DNA of 64,000 nucleotides. Source: Albugo candida (Eukaryota > Oomycota > Peronosporomycetes > Albuginales > Albuginaceae). Position 1 is the first letter of the stretch. The number at the start of each line of letters is the position of its first letter. Shown piece by piece: positions 45,076 to 57,130 of this stretch. Below the pieces are notes generated by a model. The model did not search any database, was not told the origin of the DNA, and saw only the letters and a list, made by a program, of their open reading frames with translations. A program made the position numbers and the translations under genes. The stretch covers positions 124,001-188,000 of the forward strand of contig CAJNAR010000027.1 in the NCBI GenBank assembly GCA_905220665.1. The letters are read 5' to 3'.

Positions 45076-47060
45076 TCAAAGGCTTAGCTGTTTACTCAGT
45101 AGATGTTCGCCTAGAGTTTGGGCAAGTTCGCTTATTATGCCGTTCCTATTTGCAGTCTTGCACTTCCGCTCTGGTTGCTGTGATGCTTCAACATGATCAA
45201 AAGGATGGGTCCCGGCGCGTTGATCGCTGCGATCCTGAAGGGAGACGACCGCGTGTACGAACTTCATGTGGTTCGTCAACTTCGAAATTTTCCGCACCAT
45301 TCAAATCCACCAGTGCTGTCTTAAGCTGCTTTTGCTGATGCGGATCCATTTCTGCATGGCGACGCACAATTGATTCGATTGTGTTTCCGAACACGTGTCC
45401 CACTGGTGCAGGAGCTTGATGAAGTGGCTGCTGCAACCACCAGTGGCGGTCAAAGTCAGAAACCACCGTTAGCGAAGTGCCGTTTGCTATCAGCGCCCGC
45501 AGCTTATGCTCGGAGGGTAGTCCCATTCACATGGAAAACGCCCCAGAACACAACGTCTGGGGACCAGGTTGTTTGGCAAGCTGGTATTTTCCGTGCACCT
45601 AAAGCATCAACCATTCAGCACGTAGAAAATAAGGAAAGGATTGCTCTCACTTGATTTGCATTGATTACCTTGAACAAAGCGAATGACGAAATTTTCCGAA
45701 CAACCGCAGACCAGAAGTCTGCCTGCAAGCATATTAGTACCCTCAACATCTCCACACTTACTTGCCGGCTAATCTCAATTCTTTGTGCCTCCCCAGCGAG
45801 GAAAATCTACCATAAACACCGAGGAGATTGGCTGTGAATATCGCAATTCACTGTTTATTAAAGCATGACCATAATGTGCAACTTTGCTAATCCACGCTTT
45901 CACTAAATGATATCTATGCCGTCGGAGCCACGTGGATTCGAGATAATTTATCAATGGAGGCGACACGCTTTCCCTCAGATTCTCCAGCGGTCCACGAAGA
46001 TATCTTCGTCACCGGAATCGCACATTGACAGCCACAGCTTCCAAAACTCACTATAAGCTTCGTCTGTTTGAAAATGTGCTTTGTAATTGGTCTTCACATT
46101 CTTCTTAATATGCCAAAGGCAAATTAAGACTGAAGCATCCGGAAAGGCATGTTTTATGCCAGAAATGAGGCGAGTTCTCGGTCACCACTTTGCGCCCGTC
46201 AATCATAGAGCTATAAAAATCAAATTGCGAAATCGTGCAAGGGTCCAGGTATAATAGGCTTAACTCTTCTCAGAGAGGAAGCAAAACGAAAGAGACACGG
46301 TTTGATTTATCGGTGTGACGCCAACAGTGTGAAGAAGAGGCATATTGTATCTATAACCAAATGTGTACATGCAATTAGGCATATTTGGATGTCTCTGTTC
46401 AATATCTGCATATGCATACCTATTCGTCTTGTATGTCGAACCCATGATAAAGACGGAATTCGCACGAAAGATGCGAGCTAGCGATACAGCCATGTTTGAG
46501 ACAATAAACAGACACCGAAGTTTCCCATCTGCATAACCTCTAGTACACTTTCTCATCTTCTAGTAAGTCCAATAAAGATTCAATAGGTCGACGACCATTG
46601 GTGTGATCTTTCTCTCCTAGTTATTGTGCACACTTTTAGTTTTGCTTGCTAGATGCGCTCCACTAGAAAGGACTTTGACTACCTTTTGCTTGCTATTTTG
46701 TATATCCTTCCTGACAGCCAGGCAGCATGGATCAATCTGGTGAGGGTTGCAAGAACTACGCGTGGAGATGCGCCAGCTTTGGTTATATTTGCAACCATCT
46801 TCTCCTGCTCGGAATCAAGCGCTCTGTATCTCGTGTAGGCCGATGCGGCAGGAGCGGTATCATGTCCATGATGTTCGCCGTTTGTGTAACACAAGTTCCC
46901 ATTTGTAACCCAAATCTGAGTGTTCTGGATCGCTGACTCGTTGAATAACAGTCTGCCATGTACAGCCGGTTTTGATCGTCGAAGTGTTATGCAGGCCGCT
47001 CTCCGATTTCCCATAGCGTCCCCCGTGCACGCATCCCAGCCAAACCTTTCGCATTTCTCC
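45076..47060 (-). pseudogene. MULE transposase pseudogene of element 1
   Basis: Fragments in at least three minus-strand frames: 46679-47014 (TAPAASAYTRYRALDSEQ), 46260-46556 (FIMGSTYKTNRY and PLLHTVGVTP), about 45775-45966 (PPLINYLESTWLRRH), and 45076-45526 (VVSDFDRHWWLQQPLHQ and TRGRLPSGSQRSTRRDPS). The order follows Mutator-like transposases: N-terminal DNA-binding part, DDE core, SWIM-like and basic C-terminus. Not functional. Confidence 0.7.
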
Positions 47061-47221
47061 CGTTTTGCTTTTCTTTGAGCGAGAGCGACTTACAGCGTAC
47101 CCGTGAAGTTAAGCGAAGGTATTGACATCACTCTCCGCGACTTCGAGTCAGGAATAGGACGCGTTTAATGGATTTTGCATTGTGGTGGATGCGCGGTGGA
47201 TGTCAGCGAAGGTCATTAAAA

Positions 47222-47327
47222 TTTAATAATAATAACGTGATTGGTAGAGTTGAGCCGGATTGATCCTACTGGCGCTAAATGGGGGGGGGTAATAATACTT
47301 ACAGGGGATGTGATTATAGGCGCTCCC
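47222..47327 (-). repeat. MULE 1 terminal inverted repeat, right
   Basis: Reverse complement of the left repeat with scattered changes; includes the G-run at 47281-47289. Confidence 0.75.
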
Positions 47328-47353
47328 AAAAAAATATACCAATTTGATAACTA

Positions 47354-47472
47354 AATAAAAAAGGGATCCGCTAACGACCGATCACCCCCATATTTCCATC
47401 CAATCACAGACCTCCAGTGGCTTTCCAAGGGAGTCGCGATACAGTATTTTTTGGAATACATAATAACTCATC
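47354..47472 (+). repeat. MULE 2 terminal inverted repeat, left
   Basis: It pairs with 49707-49842. It carries one CGCTAACGACC unit where the right end carries two. Confidence 0.8.
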
Positions 47473-47577
47473 TTTGCCCAGTTCATAGTTGCCATCTTCT
47501 TGCCATCTTCTTGCCATCTTCTTTCCAATTTCCGATCTCCACTCATATAGGTCTTTGTCAGCCTGATCATATCAACG

Positions 47578-49705
47578 ATGAACCCCCTTGACCTTGAATC
47601 TCTTCCTGACCATCTATTTGGTACCTTGAAGGAAGCCCGTGATGCGGTTGACAAGTTGTTCCAAGATGAAGGGTATCAAATGACCATCTTGTGCACCAGA
47701 CACGTTGGGAAAAAACCCTCTGGAGAGGTCAAAGGACTTGACCTAGCATGCTCTTGCAGTGGAAGACTACGGACCACTTCTTTACAACAACAACAGCGTC
47801 AACGCATACGAGGAAGTCGCGCTACCGCTTGCAAGTTTAGCTTGTTGATTCGTCGGCGTGCAGAATTTGAATGGCCGGTAGAGCTTAACATGCATGACCA
47901 CAGCCATGCAGCTTCTGTGTACCCTAAGGTCCATCCACAAGGTCGCGCACTCACAAATGAACAGCACACTGTGGTTCTTGGTATTATCCTTGATGGTCTC
48001 CCACCTGTTGTGGTAAGCATGAGAAGGCAAAATGTCTCGGTCACACCCCGTGACATTTGCAACATCAAGCAAGCCGAGCGACGGCGTGTTTTGGCTGGAC
48101 GCTCAGCACTTGCTGCCTTACTTGACAGCCTGGAAGGAATGCGTCCACTCCATACTTCACCCAGTTTGATGATGAGCGCAAGTTTACTCACCTGCTTATT
48201 GTTTCTGCATCTGCAAAAGAAATCTGTAGCTAATACAGCGCCAACAAGATCTGGCTCATTGAATCAACGTACAAGACCAATCCCTTTGGTCTACCGCTTG
48301 CACATGTTGTTGGAGTTACCGCTACTGGCCAAAACTTCACATTTGCATACTGCATTTGCAAGTTTAGCTTGTTGATTCGTCGGCGTGCAGAATTTGAATG
48401 GCCGGTAGAGCTTAACATGCATGACCACAGCCATGCAGCTTCTGTGTACCCTAAGGTCCATCCACAAGGTCGCGCACTCACAAATGAACAGCACACTGTG
48501 GTTCTTGGTTTTATATCCTGATGGTCTCCCGCCTGTCCGCATTGTGGCAAGCATGAGAAGGCAAAATGTCTCGGTCACACCCCGTGACATTTGCAACATC
48601 AAGCAAGCCGAGCGACGGCGTGTTTTGGCTGGACGCTCAGCACTTGCTGCCTTACTTGACAGCCTGGAAGGAATGCGTCCACTCCATACTTCACCCAGTT
48701 TGATGATGAGCGCAAGTTTACTCACCTGCTTATTGTTTCTGCATCTGCAAAAGAAATCTGTAGCTAATACAGCGCCAACAAGATCTGGCTCATTGAATCA
48801 ACGTACAAGACCAATCCCTTTGGTCTACCGCTTGCACATGTTGTTGGAGTTACCGCTACTGGCCAAAACTTCACATTTGCATACTGCTTCATGTCAGCAG
48901 AAGGCGAGGACAACTACTTTTGGGCCGTGCGCCTCATCTGTGAGGTTTTCAACAGGTTCTCTCTGCCAACATCTAATACGTTTGTCACTGATCGCGAGCT
49001 GGAGCTGATGAATGCACTGGATAGAGTCTTCCCAGATGCAATTTTTTTGCTGTGTCGCTGGCACATCAGCAAGAATATTCTGAGCAAGCAGCGGAAAACC
49101 TTTGCATCAATGGAAGCTTTCCAGAAGCTTAACCAAGCATGGAATCTACTTGTCTCGTCAAAAACTGCAGAGAACTACGAGACCCAGCTGGCATCAATGT
49201 GCATCGAATTCCCCCATCATGTCATGACATATCTTGAAGAGACATGGCTCATCTACAAGGACCGATTTGTGTATTAACTCTTGCGTGGCAAGCTGCATTT
49301 TGGGAACACCACAACTTCACTAGTAGAGGGTGCACATGAAACTGGCTTCTGACAGTGGAGACAGCATGCAAGCTTGCCTGTGAGGGTTAGCTGGCATCAA
49401 TTCGTCAGCAAACAGCATTGGATCGGGCTATCGCTGATTTACAATTTGGGGCAGCTTTTGCTTCTGTCATGGGCAAGATTTCTGTGACCGCATTGAAGCT
49501 GGCCTTCAAACAATACCAACAGCGACAAGTGGCAGGCGAATGCTCAGGTAGGTTGCAATCAACCCATGGCATCACCTGCAAGTATCTCCTCCGCAATTCA
49601 TCTCCGCTGGCTTGCGAGGATTTCCACCAGCATTGGTGGTTGGTACAAGTTAAATTTCATCAATCCACGTTGCAAAGCAACGTGAACAATAACACCAATT
49701 TTTGA
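47578..49705 (+). pseudogene. MULE transposase (Mutator-like, FAR1-type N-terminus), disrupted
   Basis: ATG at 47578. The N-terminal part (LFGTLKEARDAVDKLFQDEG) and a basic region ending at RRRVLAGRSALAALLDSLEG are followed by the DDE core in another frame: LIESTYKTNPFGLPLAHVVG, then AEGEDNYFWAVRLICEVFNR, VTDRELELMNALDRVFPDAI and LCRWHISKN. Stop at about 49274; a C-terminal piece GITCKYLLRNSSPLACEDFH, HWWLV follows in frame 49418-49705. The first catalytic acid, normally D before xTYKTN, is E here. A 527-bp internal tandem duplication (from 47831) and frame changes mean no full protein can be made. Confidence 0.75.
47831..48890. repeat. Tandem duplication of about 530 bp inside the MULE 2 transposase
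   Basis: GCAAGTTTAGCTTGTTGATT starts at 47831 and again at 48358; both units run to CACATTTGCATACTGC (about 48353 and 48885). The units are nearly identical except for a short indel cluster around the GATGGTCTCCC segment. The frame change after LDSLEG is present in both, so it is older than the duplication. Confidence 0.9.
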
Positions 49706-49706
49706 A

Positions 49707-49842
49707 GATGAATTATTCTGTATTAAAAAATACTGTATCGCGACTCCCCTGGAAAGCCACTGGAGGCTTGTGACTGGCTGGAAATATGGTGGTGATGGGT
49801 CGTTAGCGAAAAGTGATGGGTCGTTAGCGGATCCCTTATTTT
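49707..49842 (-). repeat. MULE 2 terminal inverted repeat, right
   Basis: It has a doubled GTGATGGGTCGTTAGCG unit (about 49792-49830), so it is about 19 bp longer than the left repeat. Confidence 0.8.
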
Positions 49843-49859
49843 ATTGCTTTCATTTAGCT

Positions 49860-50055
49860 TCTTTTATATTGACCAATCAGAGGCCACGATGTTCATTAAT
49901 TTATGAAGGGTGGGGGTGATTAACGATTCCCGTGATTTATTTTCTTTATTCTCTTATATTTGTTTAAGCCAACCAGAGGCCACAATTACCATTAGTTTAT
50001 GGAGGCTAAGTGCTGATTGCAGGAAAGGTACGTGCTGAATAACGATTCCCAAACG
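49860..50055. repeat. Two imperfect direct repeats with CCAAT/AACGATTCCC motifs
   Basis: Segments about 49860-49932 and 49955-50050 both contain an AGCCA-like or GACCAATCAGAGGCCAC start, a TTA(A/G)TTTATG(A/G)AGG middle and end at TAACGATTCCC. They may be remains of another transposon end or a MITE. Confidence 0.4.
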
Positions 50056-53000
50056 ATATTATAGTCTTTACAAGCAGTATTGCTAGTTGTAATAAGGGCC
50101 TTCTCTATTTCGCCTGCTTAGTACTTTCTAGTATTGCTCCATCAGACGAGTCGCAGCTCTTAATTCAAATTTATTGAGTTGTAGCCCGGAACTGCATTGA
50201 TTTCCAATTTTGGTGTTGGCGGGGACCTGGTACAGTACTGGAAAATGGCCAATCTCAAGGATGGTTTTATAGATGCCAAGTCGCTTGTAAAAGTTCGATA
50301 GGGGTCTCCAAAGTCACTTAGGAAGTGATAATGGCCTCGGATGTTGCTTGTGTTCGGAACGATGTTGCTCGTCCATATAGCACGCTGTTGATTGCATGTT
50401 GCTCGTCCATATAGCACGCTGTTGATTGCACGTTTTATGTATCATGAGCGCATAAAACGCATGGATGGCCACGAGTGGATGGTGCCAATTCTCCAATTGC
50501 ATTACTTGAGACCGATGCATTTTTTTTTGAAAAAAATTAATTATTTTTTACATACAATTACGAGCCGAAATATGCGGTAAGAGCGGGAAAAAAGGGTGAT
50601 ATACGACTCTAATCTATGAAACAATTAGAGCGTTCATACTGGTAAACATCTTTTATGAGACAGAGCGTACATATGATTTCACTGCCTGGTAGGGATAGAG
50701 TCATCAATATGAGGTTCAGCATATACTTGCCTCCGACTTCTTTCATGTCTTGTCATGTCAATAGTCGAGGAACTCATGAACTTGTGACGTGATTTACAAT
50801 GCAAAAGCGAGGCAGTATTTTAAACTAGGATAAAGTAAATTTTAATCCTTATAGAGCTTATACTACAGTGATGTCGCAATGAAGGGAATTAAAGGCGTTG
50901 TCGTTGTTCTCTCGTAGCGCGTGAAAAAATCCATCGCCTCTTGGCATACTGATTTGGTGTTGCAAGCGCAGTTTCGTTCGCAATTCGATTTTCAGCGATT
51001 GATGAACCTTTGAGTGATCATTGAGCAGATTTATAAAGGAAGCCATATCTTTAGATCTTAATGTGGTGCAATCGATCGAGAGATCTTCGGCATCCATTTG
51101 GTGAAGGCGCTGAATCAATCAAGGTGCGAGCCTCAATTCGTAGAAATACAACGTCATACACGACATAATCACTATTAAAGAGTCATTTTCCACTCGTGCA
51201 CCAATGTCGTATGCTACTTCTCGGATAAAAAATTAACGCATCAACAGATTGTATTCGATAATTATTTACTCTTTTTTGGACCCTAAAATGCATTGACTCC
51301 CATATGAATCGCTCGAAACGCAGAAAAATGATATAAGAAACGATTTTCGAGGGTGGAGCAGGTCGATCGAAATGTCCAGGCTGAATAAGTTTTGCAATTC
51401 GCTAGGCCATCAAGAACAGATGGAAGAGTGAGAAACATGTGATTCAACAATTATCAGAACCATCGCGGGGATGATATCTGCTTCCATTTTTAGATCGTTA
51501 TCCCGAGTCAAGCAATGCATCATCTTTGTTCTTTACTATTTGAAAATTTCCACCATACTTTGGAAGATTGCGATGGCTTATAAGATCTAATATGACATCC
51601 TTTTGCACTTTCTTGCCAAGTTTTGTTTTGACATTGAGTGGTGCAATAGCAGAATGGCAATGATGTTGCGTTTGATACGATGTTTGAGCCGCTTCATGAA
51701 TGCAGCATGTTCTTGTGCATTTTTCATGAGACCTGGAATCATCGGGACAAAATATCGCTTTGAAGGAATCAACAAGCTAACAACCGTGCTCATTGAGATG
51801 CTGAATTCGCCAGAAATTAGAGCCTTCACGAGGTTCAGATAGAAGATGAACAAGTACTTGCTTCCAGTAACTCTGTCAGAAATATGAAAACTATCCGCTG
51901 GTGATTTCCCAGAAGGAGACATGCATGTAGACGCTGCGGTGGGTGTGGCACCAGGCAGGTGATTTCTTATATGGATTCATGCCAAAGGTGGAAGAGTGGT
52001 TCGGTGATGTATGTTAGTCATGCAGTAAGCCAACTTCAGATGCAGTAGTGTATGTACTCTTTTTCTACGGCAAATCCATACTTATCAAGCCATGACTTCT
52101 TCAAAGGTGTTGTATACATTGTTCCGGTACGATATCCAGAAGTAATGCATGCTTTGAACGAATCGAGATCTTAGCAAATATAGTAACTCTTCGTCGCGAA
52201 ATGCCCTCATGATCACTTCTACATTTCTCCCGCGCTCTGATTTTCGGAAACATTCTTGAAGCTTCTCTGTAAGGTCCTCTATCGCGCGGCAATATTTCCT
52301 TCTTGTTAGTGGGTAGATACTCGCGAAGGACATGTAATTTGCTTTTGGCTTCATTTATAACATCTCAATTTGTGCGCTGGACGTTATGGTCAATTAGTCC
52401 TGGGAATTACCGTGCACAGATAGGATACTTTTTTTTCTTTTTGTTCATGGATATTTACTTTGCTCTCGTGCTGAGTCTCCCTAATAGTAGAACTGGCGTT
52501 CTCCCTTATGTACTAAACAAATGTAGATTTGGTAAAACATGCTCATCCATCCAATTCATCAACGGTAAGTCTATTCTTAAATGATGGCGTATCTTGTTCC
52601 GTTGCGCTTGTCGACTCTTCATGTATTTACATAAAAAATAGTTATTGACGCTTAGCTGATGACATGGTCTACATTATCTCAGAATCAACGAGACTGGCCT
52701 GCACCAGAAGATGGAAGAGATATTATTAGTTATGAATTACGCGATGTCGTCTCCATGACACTGTTCCTTCAGCACTGCCAAGTTTAATAGTATCAGAATT
52801 TCGTTGCCCTTATTATGCGTCTAACGAAATCGAAATTGGCATGGAGGATTAGCTTGAAGCTTTCGCCAATCCCTTTGAGCTCTGATCTGCGTTAATTGGT
52901 CGATCAATTGTGCGGCAAATGCTGGTTCAATGACCTCATTCCATGAAATTGTAAGACGACTCTGAATCGGTTTCAAATTCACTATCTCCAGTTGTCGCAA

Positions 53001-55430
53001 TATGATTATTGAAAATGAACGAGAGTCTGATGATGCAACAGTAGCTGACTCCCAATGCGATGCCTAAAACGTGCTTGGAAAGAAATAGGAATCATCAATG
53101 ATGCGGTTTCGTGCAAAATATCTGTTTTATTTCACGTATGCGGAAAGAAAAAAGTCCCTCTTTGTCCGACGTACTCGCTGCTACTTATATTCGGTACAAT
53201 AGAAAAGTCGGTTCTTCCTTTGTGAATGAGAGCTCCCCATAACCGCTTAGAAGTTGAGAGGCATAGTGTGTTGCAAATGCGATCCACTCAAGTGATTGCA
53301 AAAACACTCTATGGAATGCAATGTCCTAAATAAAGGTATCTTCCTCGACCTCACCTCACCACATGAATACATAACGACTATGAAACCGAGCATAGTGAGG
53401 TCACCCAGTTCTGGAAATTTCCCTGATGTCTCAGGTTGTTACCACAGTAGACAACATCTCGAGCATATGATACCCATTACAAATTTAAGCAATTAGAATG
53501 ACGACATAGCAAAATAATTGCCAACGTAAGGTAGTTTAGCAGACGTAGACGTGAAGATAAATGTTTACAACGACAATTTTGGAGTCAATTCCTATCATTG
53601 ATCGAAGGATTTTGTAAGCCTGATAATACTATTGCATATATGACAAGTAATGTTACCGATGGAGAAACTTTATACGCCCACCCGTTGTGTGGAATTGGAT
53701 TCCTCGAACACCGTTCTTGTATCTCACTTTGTGCAATGTATGGTACCTGCCTTCTTCATCCGCCTGTATTATGACAGAAGCTGTTGCACGGAAGTTTGAT
53801 CGACAAGCAATTCTATTGAATGAAAAATTGAAGCCTCCCATCAGTTGTATGCGATCGGATTTCTCGAACAGAGGACTCCCATGGAAGCACATGGGAGTAC
53901 GTTTATAGTTGCCCAATTGACAGAACGTCATCTCAGATTTCAATTACTGATAGAAGCGATACGATAACATGTATCGACAGGACTGTCATGCTTATTTTAT
54001 GCGTGCATCTCGTTGACACGCCGTCGTGATAGCTCAATTCAACTTGATTCTCTAGTCATATCATTGACAGCTGATTTGGCATTACGATTATACATACCAT
54101 CATGGTCAACACTCCGAGTCATTTGAAGCTGCCGATATATGCAGGATGGAATCTGGTGAAAAACATATAGAAGTGATCGATGCAATATTTTCCACCGTTA
54201 CACGTCTACCGACAAAATCCTACGCTATGATAGTTATGTCCAAAATGAGAGGAAAAGAAGCTGCTATGGTGAGTGGTGGCTAAGGTCGAAGTGATTATAT
54301 TGTTCTGCTCAAGCTGCTTGTCTTTCTCTTCAACTAGTCTTCATTCGTTCTTTTCCTTTTGTGCCGTTTTTGTCAGCTACATATGTCCGCGCAGGGATCA
54401 AACCCATTGATTCTCGATAGATCGGTAGACTAAACGTTGCTTTTAACACAAATTTACGCTTGGTAATATGGCTTGTGTCACTAATCTGCGGTGCAGTGTG
54501 TACAAATAGGTGCTTTGTTCGAGTTCAAATTTGTCTCTAAAAATTACGTGCTACTTTTCAATAAGGGATAGTTCCCTCAAGTCGCATTATATTTAGAAAT
54601 CAGTGCTTTCTTTCGTCCTAGCGCTTCTTCTCATTGGAATCACATCATGGAATCACCGGTTTGATATATACTCTACAATGTCCGTTTGAGACATACTTTG
54701 TACCTACAGTATCGCCTATCGTAGACTGGGGGCATCTCTGACCCCACGATGGAGATGAGCATACCAGTCTTTGGAACCGATGCTCACTCTTCACTTTTCC
54801 CTACCGGAACGACTAGAAATTCAGTTTAAAAGACCCTGTTCTATATAGAAGGTGCTCATATTTACCGGAATGACAGCAAAAAGCAACTTGGTGTTTTTTC
54901 AAGTACGCCCACGACCACCAGCGAGGCATTGTCGTGCATACTCAGTGATTCTGGATAGTTTATGAGGATCCGCTTGCAGTAGAAACGAACAAAAACGATC
55001 TTTTGTACCGTGTAATCAGCACCGCCGATGTGCTTAATTATTTTACACTGAATATCAAAGCCCTTTCGATCTTGCTTGAACTGTACTTGGCAGCTGTAGA
55101 ATTAATGTTTTTTGTATAAAGAATGTTACAATATTCATACCGATCATCGACAATGATCATAGACTGCTACGTTGATGGATACTGACAGATTAGAATGGCT
55201 TCATGGAAGATGGATAACTTGCAATGAAGGTGATTGGAGGTTTCAAAGTGCATGAAGCAGAGCTGGCGTCGAAATTTTCTCGTGCTGCGGAATACTATGC
55301 ATGACGAACGCGACTCAGTACTGAGTGTACTGGTGATGTTTTCTGTGGGTCTCAGATGTACACAGACGGCTACGTATGGTTTACGAAGAGTTTGGCTTGC
55401 TTTTTTTTCGCGAAAACAAAGTAGCGAAAA
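50056..55430. other. Gene-poor; decayed minus-strand coding-like fragments
   Basis: Minus-strand stretches with coding-like composition at 50858-51118 (MASFINLLNDHSKVHQSLKI), 51587-51922 (FIFYLNLVKALISGEFSISM), 52085-52354 (NVEVIMRAFRDEELLYLLRS), about 52840-52930 (AQLIDQLTQIRAQRDWRKLQ) and 53653-53943 (RIQLMGGFNFSFNRIACRSN) could belong to one long decayed gene, but they lie in different frames and I recognise no family. From 54 to 55.4 kb I see nothing. Confidence 0.3.
50362..50429. repeat. 34-bp tandem repeat, two exact copies
   Basis: ATGTTGCTCGTCCATATAGC starts at 50362 and at 50396; the two 34-bp units are identical. Confidence 0.9.
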
Positions 55431-55439
55431 AGTCGAATA

Positions 55440-55760
55440 GAGAAAAACAACATGACGTGGGGAGAAACTTGTAAAAAAACCACCGGTACGTCATGTCTGG
55501 TTGTGATGCACTTATATGGTCGGAATCTTGCATGTTCTTCTAGCCTTTTCATGTCGAGCTAAGCCTAATGTCCAGGAAAGGGTGACTTTAAAGGTATTGG
55601 GAATACAAAAACCAGACAATTTGCACGACAAGTTCTCGCTGCTGCTTTCCCTCAGCAAATTATGCAGTGGAGTCGCAATAGCCGGAGCGAAATAGCTGTA
55701 GTGCTGTGTCATATTAGTGCTTCAAACGTTTCAACGACATCTCGGAAGACAGGTTTGGTG
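55440..55760 (-). pseudogene. Probable Ty3/gypsy retrotransposon reverse-transcriptase/RNase H remnant
   Basis: Minus strand reading TQHYSYFAPAIATPLHNLLR matches the pattern after the reverse-transcriptase thumb (YYRxFIPxFAxIAxPLxxLL), and a later HDVPVVFLQVS may be the RNase H start (HPVAFxSKxLS). Frame changes and stops throughout. No long terminal repeats seen around it. Short match, so modest confidence. Confidence 0.35.
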
Positions 55761-57130
55761 TTGCAGTCACGATTTACCGCCCTCTCGGCTCCCAGAAGTG
55801 AGGGAGTCTATAAATAACGATTAAGTAGACTTCTATAGGCAGCCGTATCTCTGGACTCTGATTAACTGCTATCAAAATATACGTGATGAAGCAGCCGCTG
55901 CGATCAATTGTGAGTCTTTTTTTTCGTAGAGAGATAAGATGTATACACGAAAATGTCAAACGAGTAATATTTTCCATTCGTACAGCCTGGGCCAGTTCTC
56001 TTTCAAATTGGAAATCTACCCACAAACTCTATCAGGGTAATTATGAGCTCGTGTTTTGGCCTGTGGAATTCTTTGGCTCTCATTGGCACTAAATGAACGC
56101 AGAACTAAAGGAATGTTTGTCTTTCCGCAACAAAGATTGAAAACAACGGGTATTTAAAATTCGAGATCGATAAGATTTCTTAGTTTGCGGAGACCCTCAT
56201 TTGCATATAGAACGTAGGCAGAACAATGGGAGCCATTCGTAAAGAAAGTATGTCAGTTGAGAATATGTATTTGTACTTTAGATCGTTGTGGTGAGTTAAT
56301 TACTTATTAGCCACTCGATTCCAATTCATGCTCAACTCGAATGGTGGAGTAATAATACTGTTTAAAATATGTCGTCATGTATCTCTGAAAGCGCCACGAG
56401 CATCAGCCTTTTTTTATCTGAATTGGCTAGAGGAAGTGGAGTCTTGATAACAAAAAAATCAACACAGAAGTATCACATTGCATTGAGCAACCAAGTGGAT
56501 CTTTTCATGTAAGAGACCAGCAGCTATTCCATTAGAGGGGTTAACTTCTGCTTGCGAGTTCTCCGGTATACATTCCAATTTCATCATACGGAAGTAAATG
56601 AGGATTCTGCTTTGATGAGTTCATAACTCCACTGGACTGGGAAAGAACAAAGGATAACAAGAAGTTTGTCTCCGCTAATTTGGAATGATCAATGAAGCTC
56701 CAGTGACATTCAAGTCAAGTTGTTTCAGCAAAAGAATTCAACTACGCACCGGTCAATCATAAGAAGTGATATGATGTGGTGATATGCGAATCAGGCACAA
56801 GTGTGAAGTAAAGATACAAGAGGATACTCAGATTGGAATTGTGATTACCAGCAATGATGGCAACCAGAGTTGAGCTAACCACATCGATATACAGACATCA
56901 TGCCGTGTGGCAGCACGTCAAGAAGAATAGTCTCTTTTGGTATATACTGAGTCTACGCATTGACTCGCTGACTTCCTTCCTGTATCAGTATTAACCAACC
57001 AATTTTTTTTGGTCTCCTACTGGCGTAGGAGACCATTAACAGTAACTGATGTCCAGGGAGAATGTTTGAAGCTGAAGGGCCCAAACAGCTTGGCACACAT
57101 AACAATAGATGAACCGCCACTATTAAACAA
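55761..57130. other. No supported gene
   Basis: Only short frames; one minus frame ending near 56953 starts MLNCLIVAVHLLLCVPSCLG, which resembles a signal peptide but continues for only 61 codons and overlaps the end of the zinc-finger remnant. Nothing else. Confidence 0.35.

Larger units (their letters stand above)
44942..47327 (-). mobile_element. MULE-type DNA transposon 1, decayed
   Basis: About 2.4 kb bounded by terminal inverted repeats (44942-45045 and 47222-47327) that share runs such as TCTACCAATCACGTTATTAT next to a C/G-rich run. Inside, on the minus strand, lie pieces of a Mutator-like transposase: an N-terminal part (RYRALDSEQEKMVANITKAG), GSTYKTN and MPLLHTVGVTPINQT (start of the DDE core), a WH-type helical part, and a C-terminal FDRHWWLQ and a basic TRGRLPSGSQRSTRRDPS tail. 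Many frameshifts and stops. Flanking A-runs could be part of the target duplication but are not decisive. Confidence 0.75.
47354..49842 (+). mobile_element. MULE-type DNA transposon 2
   Basis: About 2.49 kb bounded by long terminal inverted repeats (47354-47472 and 49707-49842) sharing AAGGGATCCGCTAACGACC at the tips and CAGTGGCTTTCCA, GAGTCGCGATACAGTATTTT further in. The transposase is on the plus strand. It begins only about 25 bp after the end of element 1. I could not identify a target-site duplication. The better conserved TIRs and longer open frames suggest it is younger than element 1. Confidence 0.85.

Noticed and set aside
47782..48725. Long minus-strand frames (96-144 codons) over MULE 2
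   Set aside because: They are antisense to the transposase and repeat because of the internal tandem duplication.
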